DNA of 64,000 bases, taken from positions 5,774,724 through 5,838,723 of the forward strand of contig NZ_OY764327.1 of NCBI RefSeq assembly GCF_963668385.1, written 5' to 3'. This document shows positions 28,942 to 37,924 of this stretch, piece by piece. The stretch comes from an uncultured Carboxylicivirga sp. Lineage in GTDB: Bacteria; Bacteroidota; Bacteroidia; Bacteroidales; Marinilabiliaceae. Numbering within the stretch: position 1 is the first letter of the stretch; each line of letters begins with the position of its first letter. The notes beneath the pieces are model-generated. The model did not search any database. It was not told the DNA's origin and saw only the letters and a program-made list of their open reading frames with translations. Position numbers and translations under genes: made by a program.

Positions 28942-30150
28942 ATGCTAAAGATTTTATTAATTACTGCTTTTTTAGTTCAAGCTTCCTTTTTAACTTTTGC
29001 GTCTAACGATTTAACATCTAAAGAGTCAGATCAGAATGATTCAATTAAAGTAAAACCTAAAAGACACAATTATCTTTCGATACGCTACACCCCCGGATAT
29101 GTCTTACCCACTAACGATTTTGTAAAAGGTGAAAATGAAGCGGGTGATCCTATTAATTTTTATCAATCGCTTGACATTTCTTATGGAGTTCAAACCGATG
29201 GTAGTAAAGACTGGCATCATATTTTTAACTTTCCCTACTATGGAGTATCCTTTTATAATGCCAACTTTTTTGATCGCGATGAATTAGGATTGCCAACAGC
29301 CTTATATGGCTTTATGGGGCTTCCGCTTCAGCGTAAACAAAACTCCCTTTTTGGTTACGAACTTGGGTTTGGATTAACTTATAACTGGAATGCATACGAT
29401 CCCATAGATAATCCATTTAATATTGCTATTGGTTCATATCGTACTGTTTATATAAATGCAAACCTGTTTTATGAATATTACATTAACAAACATTGGAGCG
29501 CACGAGGTGGACTCGGATTTACTCATTTTTCAAATGGAGGAACAAAAAAACCAAACAGTGGCCTCAATTTGGTATCTCCATTTGTTCAGTTAACTTATAA
29601 TTTTAAGGACCGACCTGAATTTGAAAAATTACCACAAGCTGATTATGATCAACACTATGAGGTAGCCATTCAATATGGAATAGGTGCTAAAAATAAAATC
29701 TATACCAATCCGAATAATGAAGAATTATACAATGATGCTATGTTTTCTTTTTCGAATTTATCAGCAGCATTTCTAAAACAAACTACCTGGAAAAATAAAT
29801 TTGGAGCCGGATTTGATCTTACTTATGATGAAATGATTGGATCTAAAGTTAATTTCCCTGATAATGAAATTCCTGTTGTTCATCAAGCTGATAAATTTAC
29901 TGATAAGTTGATATTAGGTTTATATGGTACTTATGAGTTTACAATTGATCGTTTATCAGTTGCATCGTATTTTGGAGCTTTTGCTTTTCGTAATTCGCGA
30001 AGTAATGCCCCTAACCTATTGTACCAGAAATTTGGCTTGAAGTATCATTTTAAAAGAGATATTTATGTTGGTTTGCTCGTTAGAGCACATAACTTTTCGG
30101 TAGCTGATGTAATAGAATGGAACATAGGTTACCGTATTAAATGGAATTAA
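28942..30150 (+). CDS. PagL-like lipid A 3-O-deacylase family protein
   Basis: 402 residues. Signal peptide about 1-20 when started at ATG 28942; the TTG at 28906 would add 12 residues before it, so the ATG is preferred. The PagL active-site pattern GFTHFSNGGTKKPNSGLN is present with the His-Ser pair at 195 and 197. PagL trims the 3-position acyl chain of lipid A in the outer membrane. The protein is much longer than Pseudomonas PagL (about 170 aa), with an extra barrel-like C-terminal region (about 240-402). Divergent partner of the LpxR-like gene and 23 nt upstream of the DUF4251 gene. Confidence 0.83.
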   Translation: MLKILLITAFLVQASFLTFASNDLTSKESDQNDSIKVKPKRHNYLSIRYTPGYVLPTNDFVKGENEAGDPINFYQSLDISYGVQTDGSKDWHHIFNFPYYGVSFYNANFFDRDELGLPTALYGFMGLPLQRKQNSLFGYELGFGLTYNWNAYDPIDNPFNIAIGSYRTVYINANLFYEYYINKHWSARGGLGFTHFSNGGTKKPNSGLNLVSPFVQLTYNFKDRPEFEKLPQADYDQHYEVAIQYGIGAKNKIYTNPNNEELYNDAMFSFSNLSAAFLKQTTWKNKFGAGFDLTYDEMIGSKVNFPDNEIPVVHQADKFTDKLILGLYGTYEFTIDRLSVASYFGAFAFRNSRSNAPNLLYQKFGLKYHFKRDIYVGLLVRAHNFSVADVIEWNIGYRIKWN

Positions 30151-30173
30151 TCACCACCCTAAAATTACAAGCA

Positions 30174-30734
30174 ATGAAAAAACTTTTTCTCTTGGTACTA
30201 GTTATTGCTGCTACCAATCTGTTTGCTCAGCAAACGGAAAAAGAACTAACTCGAAAAGAAAAACGGGAATTAAAAAAACAGCAAGATGCTGAACTGAGTG
30301 CTGCCATGGCAAAGATACTTACGGTTTCAATCGATTCGCAACAATGGGTACTAGAAGCTGATATGCTAAGTAATAAAACAGGACGATCAATACAGGTTAA
30401 CAGCAACCTGAATTTTGTTGCAATCAACAAGAATGAAGCCTTTATCCAACTAGGATCTAATTCTGGGTTAGGTGCAAATGGAGTTGGAGGAGTATCGGTT
30501 CGTACTAATATTACAAAATACGAAGTTACCAAGAATGAAAAAAAAGGAACTTTTTATATTCAGATTTATGCAAGCTCAGCACTTGGAAACTGGAACATAC
30601 AAGTTAATTGTAACAGCGATGGCAAGATTGCATCCGCAACAATACAAGGTAATACATCCACAAGAGTAAACTACAGTGGACAGATTGTCCCAATAGGTTC
30701 ATCGAGAGTATACAAAGGAACTCCAGTTATATAA
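30174..30734 (+). CDS. DUF4251 secreted protein
   Basis: 186 residues with a signal peptide (about 1-18, NLFAQQ). A Lys/Glu-rich stretch (about 22-38) is followed by the DUF4251 core: WVLEADMLSNKTGRSIQVN, LNFVAINKNEAFIQLGS, NGVGGVSVRTNITKYEV. The family is Bacteroidota-specific and of unknown function. Start at 30174, where the signal peptide begins; an upstream in-frame ATG at 30141 overlaps the PagL-like gene. Probably co-transcribed with it. Confidence 0.88.
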   Translation: MKKLFLLVLVIAATNLFAQQTEKELTRKEKRELKKQQDAELSAAMAKILTVSIDSQQWVLEADMLSNKTGRSIQVNSNLNFVAINKNEAFIQLGSNSGLGANGVGGVSVRTNITKYEVTKNEKKGTFYIQIYASSALGNWNIQVNCNSDGKIASATIQGNTSTRVNYSGQIVPIGSSRVYKGTPVI

Positions 30735-30739
30735 GATAC

Positions 30740-30763
30740 AATGCCCGAATCAGATCGGGCATT
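30740..30763 (+). terminator. Hairpin terminator between convergent genes
   Basis: Nine-bp stem AATGCCCGA (30740-30748) / TCGGGCATT (30755-30763), followed by ATTTATATT. Lies 6 nt after the DUF4251 stop and 8 nt from the end of the convergent kinase gene; may serve both. Confidence 0.75.
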
Positions 30764-30770
30764 ATTTATA

Positions 30771-33700
30771 TTATGCATAAGGTAAATAAAAGTAGAATAT
30801 GGTTCCTTTACCCAAGGTAGAACTCAACCATATTTCGCCTCCCAAGGCTTGCACCAATTGCTTTACAATACTTAATCCTAATCCCATTCCAGCATAGTTA
30901 ATCTTACGATCTTCAATTTTAACAAAAGGATTAAAGATGGTTTTGAAATCTTCTTCTTTAATTCCAATGCCGGTATCTTCTACTGTAAATAATACAAATT
31001 GATCCGGAAATTTAATATGATCCAACATTTCTTGTTTCAATTCTCTATCCAAAATTGAAGTTTCTCTAACCGTAAGCTTAACGTAACCATCTGCTGTAAA
31101 TTTAAGTGCATTATTAAGCAAATTGAACAACACCTGTTTTAGTCTCTCCCAATCAGACTGAATAATGGTTGTTTCGGATATTCCTTCCAGATCTAACTTA
31201 AGATCTGCATCTTTAAACAATGATTCATTTACAATTAATGACTTATACACTGTTTGACAAAGATCGAGAACTTTAAAGTCCTTTTTTACTAAATGCAATT
31301 GTCCGGATTCAATTCGAGAAATATCAATAATATCATCAATTAATACCAGTAAACTATCGCTACTCTGCTGTATTAGTCGCACAAACTCATTTCTATCTTC
31401 TTCTTCGTGAACATTAGATGATAATAAACTTGAAAAACCTACAATAGAGTTCATAGGTGTTCTAATCTCGTGTGAAAGGTTAGCCAAAAACGCAGTCTTT
31501 AATCGATCTGATTCTTCGGCTTTCATTCTTGCTAATTCTAAATCAGCAGTCCTTTCCTGAACCAATTCTTCGAGATAATTTCTATGCCTTTCTAGTTCAG
31601 CTTTTTGAGCCAACATTTCTTCTTTATTATTTTCAAGTTCTTCGTTCGACTTTTTTAACTTACTGGTGCTTTGACCAATTAGATACTGTAAACGTTGTTC
31701 ACGATGTTTATGAACCCTACCTCTTAAGTAATAAATGAGATATAGAATGGCTATTGAAAAAACAACCATCAATATTAAAAACAACCTACTTTTATAAAAG
31801 GTAGGTTTTACAATAACAACAACAGAATCCCCAACATCGCTCCATATTCCATCGTTATTACTTCCTTTCAGCAGTAGTTTGTAACTTCCTTCGGGTAAAC
31901 TACCGTATGTTTTATCACTATAAGCGGTCAAAGTATCCCAAGTGGCATCATACCCCTCTAACTTCCAAGCTGCCATATTTTTATAACTCTGCGTATAACT
32001 AAAAACAGAAGCAAAAAACGATACTTTTTTTTCATCGGTAGAAATAACAATGGTATCGGGTATGTAATATTCAACATCTATCTCTCCGGGGTATTCATTT
32101 TCATACACTTTCGAATCAAGTTTGTATGAACTTATTTTCACCTTAGGCTTTTCATTATTATATACAATTGACAATGGATTAAACTCCATAAATCCTCCAA
32201 AACCTCCAAAAAGCATTGTTCCATCTTTACTCTGCGAGAAAGCACAATCATTAAACTCTAATACATTAACACCATCTAAAGAGCTATAACTAGTCAACTT
32301 TTTATTGGTTGGATTAAATTTAACTATCTGCGTATTAGTAGACATCCATAGCATCCCTTGGTTATCTTCTAATATTCCATACACATCTAAATTAAGAGCC
32401 TGATTATTTGTTGCACTAAAAACCGAATCATTTTTAATACAATATTGCATTAATCCCAATCCATAAGTTGCCAACCAAACCTGATTATGTTGATCTTTAT
32501 AAACATCCAACACATAACAGTTCTTCTCTAACTGCCCAAATTGGTAATTTACATCTATGTATTTATAAGATGAGTTATTAATATTAAACTTAAGTAGAAC
32601 ACTTTCATCTGTTCCTACTAATAGGGTACTATCATCAAACACACACAACCTGTTTGTGCGATAAAAGAATTTATCATCTTTTTGATTATATGGATATACC
32701 GTATAATGATAGGTATCCTTATCTATTTTAATTACACCTTTATAAGAAGATAACCATAACGTATTTTCACCATATGGTTTTACTGATGAAATCCTATTCC
32801 GGAGCTCTGGTCTTATCTTATCTTTCTCGAAATTCAATAAGATAGATTTATTCGTTTTTAAATCATATTTTATCAAACCTATTTCTGACGCTAACCAAAC
32901 ATTTTGATTCTCATCCTCATATATTTCAAAAACACGATCGATTAGATCTCGTTGCTCCTCTCCATATTTAATCACCTTATAATTAAGCCCATTAGCATCG
33001 CTCCGATATACTCCCTTCCTCGAATAATACCAGTAACAATTTTGGGAATCTTTAAATAATAGATAGATACGGTCTCCTCTCCCGTTATCATTAATAACCT
33101 TTTGTCGAAATTTAAAGTGTTGTTTATTAAAATAGCCTAAACTTCCTTTACCTCCAACCCACACAATGTGCTGTTGATTGCTAATGTATATATCGTTTAT
33201 CCAATCCGTATTTAAGGTCATGTTCTTTGTAACATCTGCGGTATAATGACAGATAAGCTCTCCTTTGGCTGTTACATTTAACACCCCTGATCCATTGGTT
33301 CCAATCCAGTAATTACCTTCATCATCTACTTGATGAGATGTAAAACGGTGCGTTGATTCGTTGTTATAAATAGTTTCTAATTGCTTGGTATTTATATTAA
33401 ACAAATACAAAGACCGTCCATTGGTTAAAGTCATTTGATTACCCTTTACCCGCATGGATGATACATGCTGAATAGTATTTAATCCCTTAACTTTTGTTAT
33501 ATCTATATGATCATTTTTTATAGAAGTACAAAATACACCTTGACTTGTTGCCACATATGCAGTTGAATCTACTTTAATGATTTGTCTAATCCTGGTCAAC
33601 TTAAATCCTAATTCATCAGATTTGACATATTTATTTTGGGTAAGGTTATAGAAATACAAACCGGATTGTAGGGTACTGATAATTAACCAATCTTTGTTAT

Positions 33701-34139
33701 ATCTCGCAATAGAAGTAACCCTGCCTATTCCATTCAAATTAGAAATTACAGGTAATTTCTTATGATTATTAAAGGTATATGAAGTAAGATTGAGACTACT
33801 GATTTCTCCAAAATAGGTTCCTACCCATATTACATTATCTAACGTATCGTACTCAACAGCAGTAACCTTATTGTCAGGTATCGAAAGAGTATCATTGGAT
33901 AAGTGAGTGTAGGAATCGAAATACTGCCCATCGTAGCGAAACAATCCATTATTAGTTGCAATCCAGAAATATCCGGTAGAATCTTGTTCGAAAGCTATTA
34001 CATCAGGATCATAAACTCCATAATCTTCCCCATAATTGATAAACATGTATTCATCCTTATAATTCTGCGAAGAGCCTTGATTTGCAGCAACCAAGAAGCT
34101 TGTTACCAACATAGTAACAAGTAACAGATATCTTTCCAT
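30771..34139 (-). CDS. Two-component propeller sensor histidine kinase
   Basis: 1122 residues: signal peptide (about 1-19), a double seven-bladed propeller of Reg_prop repeats (about 30-690; GYFWIATNNGLFRYDG, NVWLASEIGLIKYD, MLWMSTNTQIVKF), a Y_Y_Y domain (about 700-775), one membrane helix (about 780-805), a coiled coil, HisKA (LANLSHEIRTPMNSIVGF) and HATPase (VEDTGIGIKEED, AGMGLGLSIVKQ). It has the sensor and kinase parts of Bacteroidota hybrid two-component regulators but stops after the kinase, with no receiver or AraC output. It therefore needs a separate response regulator. No glycan-utilisation genes flank it, so the ligand is open. Confidence 0.93.
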   Translation of the reverse strand: MERYLLLVTMLVTSFLVAANQGSSQNYKDEYMFINYGEDYGVYDPDVIAFEQDSTGYFWIATNNGLFRYDGQYFDSYTHLSNDTLSIPDNKVTAVEYDTLDNVIWVGTYFGEISSLNLTSYTFNNHKKLPVISNLNGIGRVTSIARYNKDWLIISTLQSGLYFYNLTQNKYVKSDELGFKLTRIRQIIKVDSTAYVATSQGVFCTSIKNDHIDITKVKGLNTIQHVSSMRVKGNQMTLTNGRSLYLFNINTKQLETIYNNESTHRFTSHQVDDEGNYWIGTNGSGVLNVTAKGELICHYTADVTKNMTLNTDWINDIYISNQQHIVWVGGKGSLGYFNKQHFKFRQKVINDNGRGDRIYLLFKDSQNCYWYYSRKGVYRSDANGLNYKVIKYGEEQRDLIDRVFEIYEDENQNVWLASEIGLIKYDLKTNKSILLNFEKDKIRPELRNRISSVKPYGENTLWLSSYKGVIKIDKDTYHYTVYPYNQKDDKFFYRTNRLCVFDDSTLLVGTDESVLLKFNINNSSYKYIDVNYQFGQLEKNCYVLDVYKDQHNQVWLATYGLGLMQYCIKNDSVFSATNNQALNLDVYGILEDNQGMLWMSTNTQIVKFNPTNKKLTSYSSLDGVNVLEFNDCAFSQSKDGTMLFGGFGGFMEFNPLSIVYNNEKPKVKISSYKLDSKVYENEYPGEIDVEYYIPDTIVISTDEKKVSFFASVFSYTQSYKNMAAWKLEGYDATWDTLTAYSDKTYGSLPEGSYKLLLKGSNNDGIWSDVGDSVVVIVKPTFYKSRLFLILMVVFSIAILYLIYYLRGRVHKHREQRLQYLIGQSTSKLKKSNEELENNKEEMLAQKAELERHRNYLEELVQERTADLELARMKAEESDRLKTAFLANLSHEIRTPMNSIVGFSSLLSSNVHEEEDRNEFVRLIQQSSDSLLVLIDDIIDISRIESGQLHLVKKDFKVLDLCQTVYKSLIVNESLFKDADLKLDLEGISETTIIQSDWERLKQVLFNLLNNALKFTADGYVKLTVRETSILDRELKQEMLDHIKFPDQFVLFTVEDTGIGIKEEDFKTIFNPFVKIEDRKINYAGMGLGLSIVKQLVQALGGEIWLSSTLGKGTIFYFYLPYA

Positions 34140-34306
34140 ATTACCCCCAATACTTAAAATGTTCCCCTAATTCCTAAATTAAAACGTGAAGTAACACAAA
34201 AAGTTTCAATAATATACTATCTTAATCATCAACACCTTAAGAATAGCACAACTACAAAATGGAAGTGTCAAAATCAAAAGCTCTTGTAATCGTATAATTG
34301 GAGAAG

Positions 34307-34837
34307 TTATTTGGACATATTAAAATAAAACCTCAATATATCGGCTATTGATTTTGAACTTATCTGTATAAAATCGATCGCTTCTTCTGCAATAAATTCA
34401 TAACCTGAAATATCATCCTCAATATGCATTTGTTCAAAGCTCTTTACTTTGCACCAAAAGCCCATATCGGTTGTGTAAACCGAGTAACCCGAAAAAACAT
34501 ATTCATTGGGATACGATACCAAATACTGCATTTCTTCTATATCGAGGTTAAGTTCTTCTTTTATTTCACGTCTAATGGCCTCTTCAGCACTTTCCATTGG
34601 ATCGACAAAACCACCCGGAAGATCCAGCATTCCTTTGCATGGCTCAAATGCCCTACGTGTTAATAATACTTCTCCCTTTTCATTAACTATAACAGCCGCA
34701 ACTGCTGCAGATGAATTGATAAAAAGATGAAAACCGCATTGCTTACACTTAAATGATCGTGATCCATCAAAAATAAATTCCTTACTCCCACACTTTGGGC
34801 AATATTTTATTACATCTCCGGGCTGTGTAGATTTCAT
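34307..34837 (-). CDS. NUDIX hydrolase with N-terminal zinc ribbon
   Basis: 176 residues. A zinc ribbon (YCPKCGSKEF...FKCKQCGF, about 12-38) precedes a NUDIX domain with an intact catalytic box: GGFVDPMESAEEAIRREIKE followed by ELNLDI. The order resembles NADH pyrophosphatase (NudC) but it lacks the NudC N-terminal domain and is shorter. Substrate may be a nucleoside diphosphate derivative. Unlike the gal regulator at 7454, all catalytic glutamates are present. Single gene. Confidence 0.88.
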   Translation of the reverse strand: MKSTQPGDVIKYCPKCGSKEFIFDGSRSFKCKQCGFHLFINSSAAVAAVIVNEKGEVLLTRRAFEPCKGMLDLPGGFVDPMESAEEAIRREIKEELNLDIEEMQYLVSYPNEYVFSGYSVYTTDMGFWCKVKSFEQMHIEDDISGYEFIAEEAIDFIQISSKSIADILRFYFNMSK

Positions 34838-35079
34838 TCTTATCTATTTTTATTGAATTATTGTTCTGGTTATATAACACATTGCTTGCATCAACTAACT
34901 ACTACAATCGCCTACTTACTAAAAATCATTCTTAAAAGCCATTTATTGCATAATAACAGTCAGTATCAATAATAAAAAATCTGCAATAACAAATATCAAA
35001 ATTAAAGGAAAAATCCACTTCTCGATTTATAATGAGCATAATTACCATGCCCAAAACACCGATTAAAACATACGTTACT

Positions 35080-35946
35080 TCAATTGGTTAAAATAATTTT
35101 AGTTTGAATCGACTTATTTACATGACTAGACTTCGACCAGCGCCCATAGTAATGCCAGATAGGTTGATTCTGTTTCGGATTACTATAACGAGAAAAGGCA
35201 GGTTCTAAACTATTCCCCCATCGTTTTTCTCTCGAACCATTTCTTTTATAGGTATATTCACAAACATTACCTTCAATTTGTAACCACTCAACAGCAATAA
35301 ACATCCCATCTTTTGGAAACCTTATTCCCAAGCTTTCTAAATCAATCTTAGTTCTTCTGTTCCCCTTTTTTGCAATGCCAATGATATTCTTATTATAAAT
35401 CAACGTGCCGGGCATTCCACTATCATCACAGTTGTATAACCTAATATTAAACTTTGCTTGCTTCACTGCCGAACGCGTAATAAATGTAATCGATTTTAAA
35501 TAAGGTGTTTCTTCATATTCAGTATAGTATGGATAATACTGTGCAGTTAGACCTTTATTACCCACTGCTTTAGCGATAAACCAACCATTCATCTGCTTCT
35601 TTAAGTACCCTATTTTATATTCTTGTTTTTTATTCGCTATGGTTATTTCAGGAATTTCATACACAAGAGGCATAAGAAATATGCTGTCTTTAATAGTTTT
35701 AGCTATTATGAATTTAGTTTTATATCCTACCGCCGAAAAAACTAAGGTATCAGCAGGCGTTGCATAAACTTCGAAAAATCCGTTTTCATTTGAATTACAC
35801 CCTTTTTTTGTGCCAGAGGTAAGAATATTAACAAAAGGAATTGGCTCTTGGGTAAGTTCATTGATAACAACAGCTTTTTTTTGTGCGAACAACGAGCTTA
35901 CCGAAACCATTAAACAAACAATTGATACAATACTACTCTTTAACAT
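35080..35946 (-). CDS. Secreted protein with carboxypeptidase-regulatory-like domain
   Basis: 288 residues with a signal peptide (about 1-21). Residues 22-95 form a carboxypeptidase-D regulatory-like beta sandwich (KAVVINELTQEPIPFVNI, NGFFEVYATPADTLVFSAVG), as found at the N-terminus of SusC-type receptors and other Bacteroidota surface proteins. The remaining about 190 residues match nothing I recognise. No receptor barrel follows. Role unknown. Confidence 0.78.
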   Translation of the reverse strand: MLKSSIVSIVCLMVSVSSLFAQKKAVVINELTQEPIPFVNILTSGTKKGCNSNENGFFEVYATPADTLVFSAVGYKTKFIIAKTIKDSIFLMPLVYEIPEITIANKKQEYKIGYLKKQMNGWFIAKAVGNKGLTAQYYPYYTEYEETPYLKSITFITRSAVKQAKFNIRLYNCDDSGMPGTLIYNKNIIGIAKKGNRRTKIDLESLGIRFPKDGMFIAVEWLQIEGNVCEYTYKRNGSREKRWGNSLEPAFSRYSNPKQNQPIWHYYGRWSKSSHVNKSIQTKIILTN

Positions 35947-36053
35947 TATTGTGTATAATTCGAAAATAATTAGTATTTAAAAATCCTCTACCAACTAAAA
36001 CCTTGGCAAATACCCTCACCTAAACATTTTTATTTAACAGTTACAGCAGAAGA

Positions 36054-36254
36054 CTATTTGGTATCAGTATTAACATTTTTCTTTTTAACAAACAATGTTA
36101 AAGGCATACCTATCCCCATTCCGAATAATATTCCGGCAAAAAATCCAATTAGGTCAGTATCCATAGTTGTTTGCGTATCCTTTAGTAATAATTCAATTAT
36201 AACAGCAGCAATAATCAAAAGAGCTGAAATAAAAATTGTCATTTTTTGGGTCAT
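36054..36254 (-). CDS. Small two-helix membrane protein
   Basis: 66 residues with two hydrophobic segments (about 5-23 and 34-55; LIGFFAGILFGMGIGMPLTL) and a Lys-rich tail (KKKNVNTD). No family recognised. The opposite strand is also open here, but only this frame gives a sensible membrane protein. Confidence 0.55.
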   Translation of the reverse strand: MTQKMTIFISALLIIAAVIIELLLKDTQTTMDTDLIGFFAGILFGMGIGMPLTLFVKKKNVNTDTK

Positions 36255-36325
36255 AATAATTTGGTTTTAAAGCTACCTACATTTACAGGAAGCATTAGTT
36301 ATATAAATAGTAAAACAAATAATAT

Positions 36326-37243
36326 TTATTCAATGGGTATATATAAATCAACAATTGCCTTTCCATCGGGATGCTCGTTAAAATTGTTATGATACATCTC
36401 AAAAGGTTCGCGATCGGCTTTTTTATAACCATGCTCATTCATCCAAACAAAAAGCCCGGTCCACGATTTTTCAAATTCGTTTAGACCTATTTCAAAACTG
36501 CCAACAATAAATTTTCCGGCTTCAATAGTTGTTAGTCCCACTTCTCCTTCGGGCATAACCGTTTGATTCAACAACAGGCAGGCACTCATTCTTACTTTAT
36601 CGTGTTCGGTAACCTTAAAACTATCGTGATAAATGGTAATCGGTTTGTTTTGTTCATTCATCAAACCTTTGGGTGTTGCCCATTGAATTAATTTACCAAA
36701 AGCACTTTCAAGGTTTTGAGGTCCGATACTTGAAACATAAGCCAAATTCATGGTTGGCATTTCTTTGATTTCGATTTTCGCATTCATTGTTATCCAATTT
36801 TTAAGATTATTAATGATGCAAATGTATTTTTCATAGTCGGGATACACTTGTCCATTCTTGCTATTGAGTTGACGAATCGTGCTAAACTTGTTGGGATTTT
36901 GCTTTTTAAATTCAGTTGGACTTATTCCATAGTACTTTTTAAAAGCTCTTGAAAAAGAAGTATTATCGCTAAATCCGTATTTGTAAGCCATCTCGGTTGC
37001 TGTTATGTTTTTATGCAACAAGTCGATGGCTGCTTTTTCGATTCTTCGCCTGATTACATATTCATTTACTGTTTCGCCGGTTATGAATTTAAAAATCCGA
37101 TGAAAGTGAAATGGCGAGAACAATGCAATTTCGGAAAGAATAGCTAAGGATAAATCGGTTTCCAAATGTTGGTCAATGTATTCAAAAACCCGGTTGATCC
37201 TGTTTTGATAATCGGCTTGTATTTCTTGTTTTGTTATCGTCAT
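36326..37243 (-). CDS. AraC-family regulator with GyrI-like effector domain
   Basis: 305 residues. The N-terminal double helix-turn-helix AraC domain (about 10-115; LAILSEIALFSPFHFHRIF, MAYKYGFSDNTSFSRAFKKY) precedes a GyrI-like small-molecule-binding domain (about 150-305; IEIKEMPTMNLAYVSSIG, then VDLYIPIE). This is the Rob/SbmC-like layout linked to multidrug or stress sensing. It lies 26 nt downstream of the DUF4440-like gene at 37270, so both may share a transcript. Confidence 0.9.
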   Translation of the reverse strand: MTITKQEIQADYQNRINRVFEYIDQHLETDLSLAILSEIALFSPFHFHRIFKFITGETVNEYVIRRRIEKAAIDLLHKNITATEMAYKYGFSDNTSFSRAFKKYYGISPTEFKKQNPNKFSTIRQLNSKNGQVYPDYEKYICIINNLKNWITMNAKIEIKEMPTMNLAYVSSIGPQNLESAFGKLIQWATPKGLMNEQNKPITIYHDSFKVTEHDKVRMSACLLLNQTVMPEGEVGLTTIEAGKFIVGSFEIGLNEFEKSWTGLFVWMNEHGYKKADREPFEMYHNNFNEHPDGKAIVDLYIPIE

Positions 37244-37269
37244 GAAAAATGTGATTGGCTGTTATTCTC

Positions 37270-37641
37270 TTATTCAGTGGGCACTTGTATACAACTAACA
37301 GCGATAATTTTCAACTCATCATCAAACTTTTTCCAAACTCTATTATACTTAAATCGGCCCTCGATAGGAATACTCAACATGGTTCCTTTTGTATCGTAGG
37401 TAACAATTACAATTGCTGTGTCATCTATAACTTGAATATTATTAATATGTGGAATTAGTTCTTCTACAATCATGGTTCCTGCACGATGAGAAGCTAAATC
37501 CATTTGTTTAGTTATTAGCTCTCCATTGGGTGCAATGCCCAACAGATTATCATGCATTACATTTTCGAGAAAATTTAAATCACTATTAATTATTCCGTCA
37601 ATTAAACGGTATTCCATTTCTTCAATCTCTGCTTTATCCAT
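37270..37641 (-). CDS. SnoaL/DUF4440-like protein (NTF2 fold)
   Basis: 123 residues with the typical start of DUF4440-type NTF2-like proteins (EEMEYRLIDGIINSDLNFLE, then MHDNLLGIAPNGELITKQ) and a C-terminal sheet ending RVWKKFDDELKIIAVSCIQV. Such proteins are small cone-shaped binding or enzyme domains of varied use. Upstream neighbour of the AraC-GyrI regulator. Function unknown. Confidence 0.8.
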   Translation of the reverse strand: MDKAEIEEMEYRLIDGIINSDLNFLENVMHDNLLGIAPNGELITKQMDLASHRAGTMIVEELIPHINNIQVIDDTAIVIVTYDTKGTMLSIPIEGRFKYNRVWKKFDDELKIIAVSCIQVPTE

Positions 37642-37879
37642 TGGTTAAATTATTATTTGCGCTAAATCTATTTAAACAGTCACTGGGTTATAAATAACAA
37701 ATCTTTAAATAGAATACGTGTCAACACATGATTTATTACTTTTTATTATGTATTACAACTAATGTTTGTAATAAAATTGAATAAATGGAACCATCGTTAA
37801 TTAAGGGGCTTGTTTTTGTACACTATATGTTTTAATTGTGCCTTTAAACATAACTATACATTCTCAAAAATACATTTCT

Positions 37880-37920
37880 GCCTATTATACTTCCACGGAA
37901 TTATAATTACGCCAAGCGGG
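37880..37920 (-). repeat. Degenerate copy of the REP-like element tail
   Basis: About 40 bp matching the end of the elements at 40308 and 43039: CCTATTA, then AATTACGCC(A/G)AGCGGG. Only the distal hairpin region survives, and it is imperfect. Sits 5 nt beyond the stop of the GH-like lipoprotein gene. The rest of 37642-37924 holds only a small inverted repeat, ATTACAA (37752-37758) / TTGTAAT (37766-37772). Confidence 0.55.
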
Positions 37921-37924
37921 CCTG

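Noticed and set aside
36058..36270. Plus-strand 70-residue frame opposite the small membrane protein
   Set aside because: It is the complement of a hydrophobic coding region and has no initiation signals or domain; the minus-strand reading is more sensible.
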